NCBI RefSeq assembly: GCF_004331345.1 | Contig: NZ_SJJZ01000003.1 | Location: 1,054,001 to 1,118,000, forward strand | Source of the DNA: Kribbella soli | Lineage (GTDB): Bacteria > Actinomycetota > Actinomycetes > Propionibacteriales > Kribbellaceae | Direction of reading: 5' to 3' | Length of the DNA: 64,000 bases | Shown here: piece by piece, positions 48,047-56,490 of the stretch | How positions within the stretch are numbered: the first letter of the stretch is position 1 | Layout: every line of letters starts with the position of its first letter | Position numbers and translations under genes: made by a program | The notes under the pieces: generated by a model | The model's database searches: none | Told to the model about the DNA's origin: nothing | Seen by the model: the letters and a program-made list of their open reading frames with translations, nothing else

Positions 48047-49284
48047 ACCTCGGCGAGGTCCACCGAGGTGTCGGCGAGGCGGGCGGGGTCGACCTGTTTG
48101 CCGGAGCGGATGAGGTTCTGGACCGCGTCGATGGCGCCCCATGTGTTGACGTGCATCCCGGCCAGGACGTGGTGGTCGTCGTCGAGCCAGAACGCCACGT
48201 AGGCGCCGGACTTCGGGTCGCCGCGGAGGACGACCTGGTACGACGTTCCGCGCGGGATGTCCCCGGCGTACTCCATCCCGAGGTCGAACTGGTCGGTGAA
48301 GAAGAACGGGATCGCGTCGTGTGCCACGTCCTGCCCGAGCATCGCCTTCGCGACCGCCGCGCCGGTGTCCTTCGCGTTCTGCCAGTGCTCGACCCGGACG
48401 AACCGCCCGAACAGCGGGTGGTCCCAGCGGACCACGTCGCCGGCGGCGTACACGTCCGCGACCGAGGTCTGCAGGTCCGCACCGGCGACGATGCCCGAAC
48501 CGTTCTCCGGTGTCGCGACCTCGATACCGGCCGCCTCGGCCAGCTCGGTGTTCGGCCGTACGCCGACCCCGACCACCACCAGATCCGCCGGAATCACCTC
48601 ACCGCCGCCAACCCGGACCCCGGTGACCTGGGAAGTCCCCTCGAACCCCTCCACCCCGGTCCCGAACCGGAACTGCACCCCGTGCTGCCGATGGAACTCC
48701 GCGAACAGCTCACCGACCTCTTCACCGAGTACGCCGGCCAGCGCGGTGGACTGCGGCTCGACGACCGTCACCTCGCACCCACGCTCGCGAGCAGCCGACG
48801 CCGCCTCGAGCCCGATCCATCCGGCACCCACCACGACAACACGCGGCTTCGCGGCGTACGCGTCGGTCAGCGCCTGCGCCTCCTCGGCCGTCCGCAGGTA
48901 GTGCACGCCCTGCAGGTCTGCACCCGGTACGTCGAGCTTGCGGACCCGACTGCCCGTCGCGATCAGCAGCTTCGCGTAGGACACCTGCGAGCCGTCGTCG
49001 AGCGTGACTGTGTGCGCGGCCGGATCGATCGCGGTGACCGTGGCACCGAGGCGCAGGTCGATGTTGTTGTCGTCGTACCACTGCTGGTCGTGCAGCTGCG
49101 CGGACTCGGTCTGTTCCTTCCCGAGCAGCACGCCCTTCGACAACGGAGGTCGCTCGTAGGGCAGTGACTGCTCACTGCCGATCAGGACGATGCCACCGCT
49201 CCAGCCGTCCTTCCGGAGGGCCTCGGCCGCGGTCGCTCCCGCAAGACTCGCACCGACGATCACGATCTGCTCTGCATCAGCCAT
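48043..49284 (-). CDS. NAD(P)H ferredoxin/rubredoxin reductase-type flavoprotein
   Basis: 413 aa from ATG at 49284. Two dinucleotide domains: IVIVGASLAGATAAEALRKD for FAD, RVVVVGAGWIGLEAASAARE for NADH; PYERPPLSKGVL and DVYAAGDVVRWDHPLFG are class signatures; C-terminal reductase domain. Such enzymes pass electrons to a [2Fe-2S] ferredoxin for Rieske oxygenases or cytochromes P450; no partner gene is adjacent, so it may serve several. Confidence 0.92.
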   Translation of the reverse strand: MADAEQIVIVGASLAGATAAEALRKDGWSGGIVLIGSEQSLPYERPPLSKGVLLGKEQTESAQLHDQQWYDDNNIDLRLGATVTAIDPAAHTVTLDDGSQVSYAKLLIATGSRVRKLDVPGADLQGVHYLRTAEEAQALTDAYAAKPRVVVVGAGWIGLEAASAARERGCEVTVVEPQSTALAGVLGEEVGELFAEFHRQHGVQFRFGTGVEGFEGTSQVTGVRVGGGEVIPADLVVVGVGVRPNTELAEAAGIEVATPENGSGIVAGADLQTSVADVYAAGDVVRWDHPLFGRFVRVEHWQNAKDTGAAVAKAMLGQDVAHDAIPFFFTDQFDLGMEYAGDIPRGTSYQVVLRGDPKSGAYVAFWLDDDHHVLAGMHVNTWGAIDAVQNLIRSGKQVDPARLADTSVDLAEV

Positions 49285-49382
49285 GACCGAACGATAGTCC
49301 TCCGCGACCCCTTGTCGCCGACGACGCGGATGACTACGTTGTCGCAGGACATCATACGTCCTATGACCTCCCTGGGAGAGCC

Positions 49383-51272
49383 ATGCGCGTTCTCGCACCA
49401 GGCCGTCTCGCGGCCGCCGCCCTACTAGTGTTCACAGCCCTCACCGCGCCGCCTGCTCAGGCCGGCCACGACGACACAGCGCCCTTCGTCGACGACAGCG
49501 TGTTGTTCCAGCAGAAGACCGAGGGCTACTCATGCTTCCGGATCCCGGCCGTCGTGCATGCGACGAACGGCGACATGCTCGCGTTCGCCGAGGGCCGGGT
49601 CGCGGACTGCGGTGACGACGGCGACATCGACATCGTGCTGCGCCGGTCGACCGACGGCGGCAAGACCTGGGGCCCGCTGCAGCTGGTCTCGGACGGCAAC
49701 GGCAGTACGCACGGCAACCCGGTCCCGATCGTGGACCGGAAGACCGGGCGGATCGTGCTCGTCACGACGCACAACGGCCCGCAGCCGTGCACGAACGGCT
49801 GCGACCGCGACCCGTACGTCCAGACCAGCGACGACTTCGGCGCGACCTGGACCGCACCCCGCGAACTGACCGACGCGAAGCTGCCGAGCTGGAACTTCTG
49901 GTACGCGACCGGCCCGATGCACGGCATCCAGCTCGAACACGGCCCGCACGCCGGACGGCTGATCGTCGGCGCCAGCTTCGAGACGTACGACGGGGTCGGG
50001 CCGCATGTCTACGGCACCCACCTGCTGTACTCCGACGACGCCGGCGAGACCTGGCACATCGGTGCGACGACCTCGCGCGACGACGGTTCGGTGATCGCGC
50101 AGGAGGTCACCGTGGTCGAGCTGACCGACGGCCGGATCTACGCGCTGGCCCGCGAACGCGGCACCGATCCGGGCAATCGCGCGTACGCGATCAGCAGCGA
50201 CGGCGGGGACAGCTTCGACGCGCCGTTCCGGACGATTCCGAAGTTGGCGATGCCCGATGTCCAGGGCTCGTTGCTGCGGTTCAGCGCGCACAACGAGGGC
50301 GATCGGCGGAACCGGATCCTGTTCTCGGCGCCGGCGCATCCGGCCGCGCGCGAGGTGATGACCGTGCGGTCGTCGTACGACGAAGCGCGCTCGTTCGGCA
50401 CGTGGCAGCAGGGCAAGGTCTTCTACTGGGGTCCGTCGGCGTACTCCGACATGGTCCGGCTGGACGGGGACGAGGCCGGGTTGCTGTACGAGGCCGGGGT
50501 CGCGAATCCGTACGAGTCGATCCGCTGGGCGCGGTTCAACGAGGCGTATCTGTCGACGCCGAACGGGACGCCGCCGGGGATCCCCGGTCCGCCCGCTCCT
50601 GGGCCGCTGACGCCCGACACCGGGCCGGCGCGCAATCCGGCGTACGTGCGCGGCGGGGCGACTGTTGCCGCAGGCAAGTTCGGGAACGGGCTCGCGCTGG
50701 ACGGGGTGGACGATTACGTCGAGGTGCCGTACGACCGGTCGATCGATCTGGGCGCCGACGACTTCACGATGATGGCGTGGATCAAGTACGGCGCGACCAC
50801 CGGGACGCACGCGATCCTGTGGGCGTACCGGACCGGCTCCGGCAGTACGCCGCAGGTGTGGTTGCGCGCGGAGCCGGAGAGCAAGCGGATCCGCGCGCTG
50901 CTGTCGGTCGATCGTTTCAACGTGACGGTCCAGTCGGCGTCGGCGTACAACGACGATCAGTGGCATCACGTCGTACTGCAACGGGTCGGCGGGAAGTTGC
51001 GGCTGGTGGTCGATGGCGCCGAGGTCGGCTCGGCGACGGCACCGGCCGGATCGGTGACGGCGGGCAAGGAGTTCGGCGTGCAGGGCATCCATGTCGGCCA
51101 ACGCGTGGACGGTGTGAACCGCTTCCACGGCGCGCTCGACGAGGTCCGCGTCTACCGCCGGGCAGTCACCGACGGCGAACTTCAGCAGATCCGCGAGCAG
51201 AACAAGCCGATCACCAACCGGCTGGGCCTAGATCTGCCCTTCGACAAGGTGAGCGTGCCAGGCCAGGGCTGA
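49383..51272 (+). CDS. Secreted sialidase (GH33) with LamG-type domain
   Basis: 629 aa. Signal peptide 1-27. Sialidase six-blade propeller about 38-395: FRIP (52-55) gives the first catalytic Arg, and Asp-boxes occur as STDGGKTW, SDDFGATW, SDDAGETW and SSDGGDSF. A Pro/Gly linker (about 395-420) leads to a LamG/concanavalin-like domain (about 423-600: FGNGLALDGVDDYVEVPYDR, WHHVVLQRVGGKLRLVVDG, FHGALDEVRVYRRAVTD). Releases terminal sialic acid from glycoconjugates. 3' 45 bp overlap the dgt gene. Confidence 0.92.
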   Translation: MRVLAPGRLAAAALLVFTALTAPPAQAGHDDTAPFVDDSVLFQQKTEGYSCFRIPAVVHATNGDMLAFAEGRVADCGDDGDIDIVLRRSTDGGKTWGPLQLVSDGNGSTHGNPVPIVDRKTGRIVLVTTHNGPQPCTNGCDRDPYVQTSDDFGATWTAPRELTDAKLPSWNFWYATGPMHGIQLEHGPHAGRLIVGASFETYDGVGPHVYGTHLLYSDDAGETWHIGATTSRDDGSVIAQEVTVVELTDGRIYALARERGTDPGNRAYAISSDGGDSFDAPFRTIPKLAMPDVQGSLLRFSAHNEGDRRNRILFSAPAHPAAREVMTVRSSYDEARSFGTWQQGKVFYWGPSAYSDMVRLDGDEAGLLYEAGVANPYESIRWARFNEAYLSTPNGTPPGIPGPPAPGPLTPDTGPARNPAYVRGGATVAAGKFGNGLALDGVDDYVEVPYDRSIDLGADDFTMMAWIKYGATTGTHAILWAYRTGSGSTPQVWLRAEPESKRIRALLSVDRFNVTVQSASAYNDDQWHHVVLQRVGGKLRLVVDGAEVGSATAPAGSVTAGKEFGVQGIHVGQRVDGVNRFHGALDEVRVYRRAVTDGELQQIREQNKPITNRLGLDLPFDKVSVPGQG

Positions 51273-52463
51273 CGGGTCGGTAAGGGAGGCGACTTGGTCG
51301 ACGATGACGCGGAGGCGGGCATCGTCGTCGGTCGCCTCCGCGAAGTCGGACCGGAACGGGACGTCCAGGTGCCGCGGGGCCGTTTTCCACAGGGCTTCCA
51401 CGAGTTCGGTGAGAAGCTCGCGCTGGGTGGCCCGGCGGGCCTGGCGTTCGGGTGAGTTGAGGACGTGGAACATGCCGACGCCCTTCAACAGCCCGATCTC
51501 GGTGCGGGTGCCGTCCGGAACGACCAGGTCGGCCTCGTACCGAATCAGGCGGGACCGGCCGAACACGGCGTGCGTGGTCTGCTCGGCGGCGGTCGCGAAC
51601 CGTCCGATGAGCTGACTGGTGACGTCCTTGAGTGCGCCCAGAGCCTGCCGACTGTCGTCGAATGCCGCGCGCGGCCAGTAGTTCAGCGCCTTCAGCCGCG
51701 CCCAGCCCTCGTCCAGCTCGGCGTCGGTTGCCTCCGGCAAGTACATCTGCCGGACCGTCTCCCAGTACGGCGCGGGCTCGGCGTCGACCGCGCCGAGGTC
51801 GATGTGGTGCGCGACGATCCCGTCCTCGACGTCGTGCACCGAGTACGCCACGTCGTCGGCGAAATCCATCACCTGCGCCTCGAGGCAGCGCCGCTCCCCC
51901 ACGCCCTGGCGCAACCAGGTGAAGACCGCGAGGTCGTCGTCGTACACCCCGAACTTGCGCTCGTCCGGCCGGCGGGGCCACGGGTACTTCGTCGCGGCGT
52001 CGAGCGTCGCGCGGCTCAGGTTGAGGCCGACGCTGCGCCCTTCGGCGTCGAACGTCTTCGACTCCAGCCTGGTCAGCAGCCGCAGCGTCTGCGCGTTCCC
52101 CTCGAAGCCGCCGATCTCCGCGGCGACCTGGTCCAGCGCACGCTCGCCGTTGTGACCGAACGGCGGATGCCCGAGATCGTGCGACAGGCAGGCCGCGTCC
52201 ACGATGTCCGGATCGCAGCCGAGCGTCGCCGCCAGCTCGCGGCCGATCTGCGCGACCTCGAGGCTGTGCGTCAACCGGTTCCGCACGAAGTCGTCGCTGC
52301 CGGCTGTCACGACCTGCGTCTTGGCCGCCAGCCGTCGCAACGCCGCACTGTGCAGCACGCGCGCGCGATCACGAGCGAACGCGGTCCGCCCCGGTCGCTT
52401 GACCGGCTCGGCAACCCATCGCTCGGCGTCGTGCTCGTCGTACCACTCATGCTGCTTCCTCAT
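51228..52463 (-). CDS. dgt: Deoxyguanosinetriphosphate triphosphohydrolase
   Basis: 411 aa. HD-domain phosphohydrolase: RDRARVLHSAALRRLAAKTQ, NRLTHSLEVAQIGRELA, CLSHDLGHPPFGHNGERALD (HD metal site), DFADDVAYSVHDVEDGI. Splits dNTPs to deoxynucleosides and triphosphate, setting dNTP pools. Usually a dnaG neighbour in actinobacteria. Confidence 0.95.
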   Translation of the reverse strand: MRKQHEWYDEHDAERWVAEPVKRPGRTAFARDRARVLHSAALRRLAAKTQVVTAGSDDFVRNRLTHSLEVAQIGRELAATLGCDPDIVDAACLSHDLGHPPFGHNGERALDQVAAEIGGFEGNAQTLRLLTRLESKTFDAEGRSVGLNLSRATLDAATKYPWPRRPDERKFGVYDDDLAVFTWLRQGVGERRCLEAQVMDFADDVAYSVHDVEDGIVAHHIDLGAVDAEPAPYWETVRQMYLPEATDAELDEGWARLKALNYWPRAAFDDSRQALGALKDVTSQLIGRFATAAEQTTHAVFGRSRLIRYEADLVVPDGTRTEIGLLKGVGMFHVLNSPERQARRATQRELLTELVEALWKTAPRHLDVPFRSDFAEATDDDARLRVIVDQVASLTDPSALAWHAHLVEGQI

Positions 52464-52506
52464 TACCGCTCACAGTAGCCGCGCCCACCGACACTTTGCG
52501 GGCCCT

Positions 52507-53106
52507 TCAGGAAACGCCGTACCGGATCCAGATGACGCCGTCCTTGAATACTTCGGTGCCGGCGTGCTGAAGATTGAGACGTCCGGTGTCGTACCAGCGG
52601 TCGCCGCCGATCAGCACCGGGTGCACGAGGAGCGCGAGCTCGTCGATCAGTCCGAGCGCCAGACAGGCCCGGAGCAGTACGCCGGACACATCGACGCGGA
52701 CCGTCTGCACACCGCGGCGGCCCATAACGTCGAGCACTTCGACGAGATCGACCTGGTCGTAGCCGGTGATCAACTCGCGGGTCGTCGCGTCCGGCGGGCG
52801 CTCCGGCGTCTGGTCGGCGTACAACGCGAGGACGCCGGACCAGTACCCCAGCTCCCGCAACGAGTCCCAGCTCCGGACCTGCGCCCGCTCGTCCACCACC
52901 GCCAGCAGCGGACCCTCCGCCCGCGGACCGCGCCGAGGAGCCGCGAGTACGGCGTTCTCCTGGGCGACGATCGTCGCGGCGTCGATCAGCGTCACGTCCT
53001 CCTGCCACAGCGACGCCAGCGCATAGAACCGCGCGAGGTCGACATCGAATCCCGACGTCACCCCGTCCAGCGAGACCGCCAGCTGAGCCACCACATGAGG
53101 CCGCAT
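52507..53106 (-). CDS. RibD C-terminal domain (dihydrofolate-reductase-like) protein
   Basis: 199 aa from ATG at 53106. RibD-C fold: VVAQLAVSLDGVTSGF, an unusual lack of the full TxxGR motif (LIDAATIVAQENAVLAAPRR), then VQTVRVDVSGVLLRACLALG and LALLVHPVLIGGDRW. NADPH-dependent reductase of a pterin- or flavin-like substrate is the family role; the actual substrate is unknown. Divergent from an ArsR-type gene whose operator lies between. Confidence 0.82.
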   Translation of the reverse strand: MRPHVVAQLAVSLDGVTSGFDVDLARFYALASLWQEDVTLIDAATIVAQENAVLAAPRRGPRAEGPLLAVVDERAQVRSWDSLRELGYWSGVLALYADQTPERPPDATTRELITGYDQVDLVEVLDVMGRRGVQTVRVDVSGVLLRACLALGLIDELALLVHPVLIGGDRWYDTGRLNLQHAGTEVFKDGVIWIRYGVS

Positions 53107-53158
53107 GTCCCCAAACCTAGAGACGGCCACCGACAGATCCTGGTTGCAGAGACTCCTT

Positions 53159-53176
53159 TGCAGAGATTACTCTGCA
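53159..53176. promoter_or_regulatory. Perfect palindromic operator of ArsR-type gene
   Basis: TGCAGAGATTACTCTGCA has perfect 7-bp arms round ATTA and ends 3 bp before the regulator ATG at 53180. A third half-site TTGCAGAGA lies at 53144-53152, 14 bp before its copy at 53158-53166. A protein bound here would cover the ribosome site or promoter, giving autorepression, and could also affect the divergent RibD-like gene. Confidence 0.7.
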
Positions 53177-53179
53177 TCC

Positions 53180-53722
53180 ATGCGACGGATCGATGCCCGG
53201 AGTCTGCGTGGACTCGCCCACCCGCTCCGGATGCGCATCTTGGAGGCGATCGAGCTCGACGGACCCGCGACGTCGAGCACCCTGGCGACGCGGCTCGGCG
53301 AGAACACCGGCACGATCAGCTGGCACCTGCGGCTGCTCGCCGAGCACGGGTACCTCGAGGAGGACCCCGACCGCGGCACGAAGCGCGAGCGCTGGTGGCG
53401 ACTCCCCCACGGCCCGACCGTCCTCGACCCGGCCGAGTTCCTCGACGACCCGGAGACACGGCGCGCGCTCGACGTGTACCTGCGCGATCTCGTGGAGCGC
53501 TACTACGACCGCGTCCGGGCGTACGTCGCCGAGGACTGGCCGGCCGACTGGCAGCACGCAGCCGGTCTCTCGGACTGGCGCGACCTGCGACTGACTCCGG
53601 AGCAGCTGCACAAACTCAACGCGGAGATCGCGGCCGTCATCGACCGCTACACCGGCAGCGAACCGGTCGAGGGGTCCGAGCGCGTGATCGTCCAACTGCA
53701 ATCGTTCCCGCGCCGCTCATGA
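53180..53722 (+). CDS. ArsR/winged-helix transcriptional regulator
   Basis: 180 aa from ATG at 53180. HTH: RGLAHPLRMRILEAIELDGP, ATSSTLATRLGENTGTISWH then LRLLAEHGYLEE. C-terminal helical part of a type often seen next to efflux genes (YdfI/HTH_20). Its TGA overlaps the MFS ATG by 4 bp (ATGA): a regulator-exporter operon. A palindrome abuts its start codon, pointing to autoregulation. Confidence 0.9.
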   Translation: MRRIDARSLRGLAHPLRMRILEAIELDGPATSSTLATRLGENTGTISWHLRLLAEHGYLEEDPDRGTKRERWWRLPHGPTVLDPAEFLDDPETRRALDVYLRDLVERYYDRVRAYVAEDWPADWQHAAGLSDWRDLRLTPEQLHKLNAEIAAVIDRYTGSEPVEGSERVIVQLQSFPRRS

Positions 53723-54972
53723 GCCTGCTGCGCACGCACCGCGACTTCCGTCTGTTCTGGATCGGCGAGACGATCAACCGCTTCGGCAGCGCGACGTCAT
53801 CGGTGGCGCTGCCACTGGTCGCGATTTCGATGCTCGACGCAACGACCTTCGAGGTCGGCCTGCTGACCGCGGCCGCCTGGGCGCCGTGGCTCCTGATCGG
53901 CCTGCCCACCGGCGCCTGGATCGATCGGGTACGCCGACGTCCACTCATGCTCGCGTCCTCAGCCGTCTCCGGCCTCCTGCTCGCCGTGGTTCCGCTGGTC
54001 GGCGAACTGCTGACGATCGGTTTTCTCCTGGTCATCGCAGGACTCGTCGGAGCAGCGTCGGTCGTCTTCCAGACGGCGTACACCGCCTATCTCCCGACCC
54101 TTCTGGATCCGTCCGATCACGCCGAGGGCAACGCGAAACTCCACGGCAGCGCGTCCGCTGCGCAGATCGCGGGACTCGGATGTGGCGGGCTCCTGGTCCA
54201 GTTCGCCGGCGCGGCAAATGCGCTGCTGGTCGACGCGGGCAGCTTCCTGGTCGCGCTCGGTTCCCTCGCCGCGATCCGCTTCCGGGAACGCCGTACGGAC
54301 GCGCCTCGGCAGGCCGGCGCGATCCGGGAGGGCATCCGGCTGGTCGCAAACGACGTCTGGCTGCGAACGTTGACGATCTTCGGCGCGGTCTCGAACCTCG
54401 CCTTGATGGGCTATCAGGCGATCGTCGTCGTATTCCTGGTCCGCGAGGCCGGACTGTCCGCCGGCACGGTCGGCGCCCTGGTTGCGGCGGCATCCAGCGG
54501 TGGTGTTCTCGGCGCGCTCGTCGGCCGCCGGACCATGCGGTTCGGTACAGCGCGTGCGTTACTGCTGTGCGAACTCGGCTTACCGACGCTCGCGTTACTG
54601 ATCCCGTTGGGTGGCGCGAGCCCGTGGTTCTACGTGGTCGGCGCGTTCGGCGTGAGCCTCGGCGTGGTCGGTGGAAATGTCGTGAAGGCGACGTTCCTCC
54701 AGTCCTACTGTCCACCTGACCTGTTCGGCCGGCTGACCGCGACGAACGCCTTCGTCAACTACGGCACCATCCCGCTCGGCGCGCTTCTCGGCGGAACCCT
54801 CGGCCAAACCCTCGGACTCACCACGGCCCTCTGGATCACGACAGCCGGCGTACCGCTGGCCGGCCTGGTCCTACTCCTGTCACCGATCCGTGGGCGCCGC
54901 GACCTGCCGACTCACCAAGGCACCGACACACCGGGGACGACCGCAGACTCCAACCGGATCCGCACCGCCTGA
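53719..54972 (+). CDS. MFS transporter (DHA3-like exporter)
   Basis: 417 aa, twelve hydrophobic segments, starting LLRTHRDFRLFWIGETINRF, with LPTGAWIDRVRRRPLML as motif A. Group includes macrolide and siderophore exporters. Translationally coupled to the upstream ArsR-type regulator. Contains three TTA leucine codons (codons 281, 288, 293) within 13 codons, rare in this GC-rich genome. The 3' 61 bp are antisense to the TetR gene. Confidence 0.9.
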   Translation: MSLLRTHRDFRLFWIGETINRFGSATSSVALPLVAISMLDATTFEVGLLTAAAWAPWLLIGLPTGAWIDRVRRRPLMLASSAVSGLLLAVVPLVGELLTIGFLLVIAGLVGAASVVFQTAYTAYLPTLLDPSDHAEGNAKLHGSASAAQIAGLGCGGLLVQFAGAANALLVDAGSFLVALGSLAAIRFRERRTDAPRQAGAIREGIRLVANDVWLRTLTIFGAVSNLALMGYQAIVVVFLVREAGLSAGTVGALVAAASSGGVLGALVGRRTMRFGTARALLLCELGLPTLALLIPLGGASPWFYVVGAFGVSLGVVGGNVVKATFLQSYCPPDLFGRLTATNAFVNYGTIPLGALLGGTLGQTLGLTTALWITTAGVPLAGLVLLLSPIRGRRDLPTHQGTDTPGTTADSNRIRTA

Positions 54973-55538
54973 CGGGCGCGCTCGTACCCCGCCTCGTCGT
55001 TGTGCAGGATCGACGCGAGGTTCGCGGCCTCGTAGTACGCATTCAGGTCGAACGCGAGCTGCACCGGATCGGCCGCGAGCTCGCCCCGCTCGACGGCCTC
55101 GGCGACCGCGGTCTCGATCAGGTCCATCCATTCGTGATGCACGGACGCGAGGTACTCGTGCACAGCGCCGTCGCGCGCGGAGAACTCGTGCGAGACCTTC
55201 TGGAAGAAGCAGCCGCCCGGGAACACCCGGCTCCGCGAGTAGTCCAGCCAGTGCCGGCTCAGCGCCCACACCCGCCCGAGACCGGGCTCGACCTCGTACG
55301 CCGGAATCACGACGTTGTCGGCGTAGATCCGGCGCGCGGCCCGGACGGTCGCCAGCTGCAGCTCCTCCTTGGAGCCGAAATGCGCGAACAGCCCGCTCTT
55401 GCTGATCCCGAGCTCGCTCGCGAGCCGCCCGATCGACAGTCCCTCGAGCCCGTCGACCGACGCGATGTCGACCGCACGGCGCAGGACGGCACGGCGGGTC
55501 TGGTCACCCCGCGCCAACCGTCCGTCGACCTTCTCCAC
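54912..55538 (-). CDS. TetR family transcriptional regulator
   Basis: 208 aa from GTG at 55538. HTH: LRRAVDIASVDGLEGLSIGR, LASELGISKSGLFAHFGSKE; C-terminal domain of the TetR_C_16/YxaF-like type with GGCFFQKVSHEFSARDGAVH. Divergent from an alpha/beta hydrolase with a palindromic site between, so probable repressor of that gene and itself. Confidence 0.92.
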   Translation of the reverse strand: MEKVDGRLARGDQTRRAVLRRAVDIASVDGLEGLSIGRLASELGISKSGLFAHFGSKEELQLATVRAARRIYADNVVIPAYEVEPGLGRVWALSRHWLDYSRSRVFPGGCFFQKVSHEFSARDGAVHEYLASVHHEWMDLIETAVAEAVERGELAADPVQLAFDLNAYYEAANLASILHNDEAGYERARQAVRIRLESAVVPGVSVPW

Positions 55539-55581
55539 GATCCCGATCCTAGGGGGTCTCCGTTGACTGCTACGCTGATCG

Positions 55582-55611
55582 AAACTAATAATACGACCGT
55601 TCGTATAGTTT
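55582..55611. promoter_or_regulatory. TetR operator upstream of the hydrolase
   Basis: ATACGA-CCGT-TCGTAT (55591-55606) is perfect, and AAACTA (55582-55587) and TAGTTT (55606-55611) extend the symmetry outward. It lies between the divergent tetR (55538) and hydrolase (55627) starts; core ACGACCGTTCGT looks like common TetR sites. Confidence 0.7.
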
Positions 55612-55626
55612 GCTGGAGGGGATGTC

Positions 55627-56490
55627 ATGCAGAAGCTGGTCAGTGTCGGATTGCAGACAATCGGAGTGTTGTCACCGCGACTCGGCGGACGGCTCGCCTT
55701 CAACCTGTGGCGCCGTCCGCTCGCCCGCGGCCGGGTCCGCACGAACGAGCAGGCCGTCCACGACGCTGCACACGTTGAGATTGTCAACAATGTGAAGACC
55801 TACAACTGGGGCGACGGCAAGCGCCCGGTGTTGCTGGTGCACGGCTGGCGCTCCCGCGCCTCGCGGTACGCCGCATTCATCACGCGCCTGCTCGAGCTCG
55901 GCTACAGCCCGGTGTCGTACGACGCTCCCGCGCACGGCGACTCGGACGGCGACGTCGTCTCGATCCTCGGCCACCAGCGGATCATCCGCGCGCTGGAGGA
56001 ACGCCACGGCCCGTTCGAGGGCGTGATCGCGCACTCGCTCGGCGCACTCTTCGCGCTGTACGCCGTCCGCGAGGGCGTCGCGGCCAAGCGGCTGGTGATG
56101 ATCAGCGGCGTCGCGGACTTCGGCTACCTGGCCGACACGTTCTGCGCCCAGCTCGGCCTGGGACCGAAGATCAACCAGCAACTGCGGCGACGGATCGAGC
56201 GCGGGTACTTCGACGGCGACGACCAGATCTGGACGCGCTTCTCGGTGCGCACCGGAAAGCTCGAGCTCCTGGTGATCCACAACGACGAGGACGAGATCGT
56301 GGACCCCGCGCAGGCCGACGTGATGCTCCGCAACTACGGCGACCGCGCGCACTTCCTGCCGACGACCGGCCTCGGCCACCGCCGGATCCTCTCGGACCCG
56401 GCGGTGATCACCGAAGCCGTGGCATTTCTCCAGGACTCGGATCAGGAGAAAGGCTCAGATGTCCCGGAAGGTCTCGATCTGAGCGCCTAG
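55627..56490 (+). CDS. Alpha/beta hydrolase
   Basis: 287 aa, GGAGGGG upstream. VLLVHGWRSRASRY (oxyanion region), SPVSYDAPAHGDSDG, VIAHSLGALFALYA with the nucleophile Ser, LLVIHNDEDEIVDP (Asp), TTGLGHRRIL (His). An N-terminal membrane-associating helix (LVSVGLQTIGVLSPRLGG) is unusual. Substrate unknown, a lipid ester is plausible. Overlaps the 3' end of the murA-like gene by 36 bp. Confidence 0.9.
   Translation: MQKLVSVGLQTIGVLSPRLGGRLAFNLWRRPLARGRVRTNEQAVHDAAHVEIVNNVKTYNWGDGKRPVLLVHGWRSRASRYAAFITRLLELGYSPVSYDAPAHGDSDGDVVSILGHQRIIRALEERHGPFEGVIAHSLGALFALYAVREGVAAKRLVMISGVADFGYLADTFCAQLGLGPKINQQLRRRIERGYFDGDDQIWTRFSVRTGKLELLVIHNDEDEIVDPAQADVMLRNYGDRAHFLPTTGLGHRRILSDPAVITEAVAFLQDSDQEKGSDVPEGLDLSA

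Noticed and set aside
49530..51128. 532-codon frame antisense to the sialidase gene
   Set aside because: Shadow; Arg/Val/His-rich without motifs, while Asp-boxes and FRIP fix the real frame.
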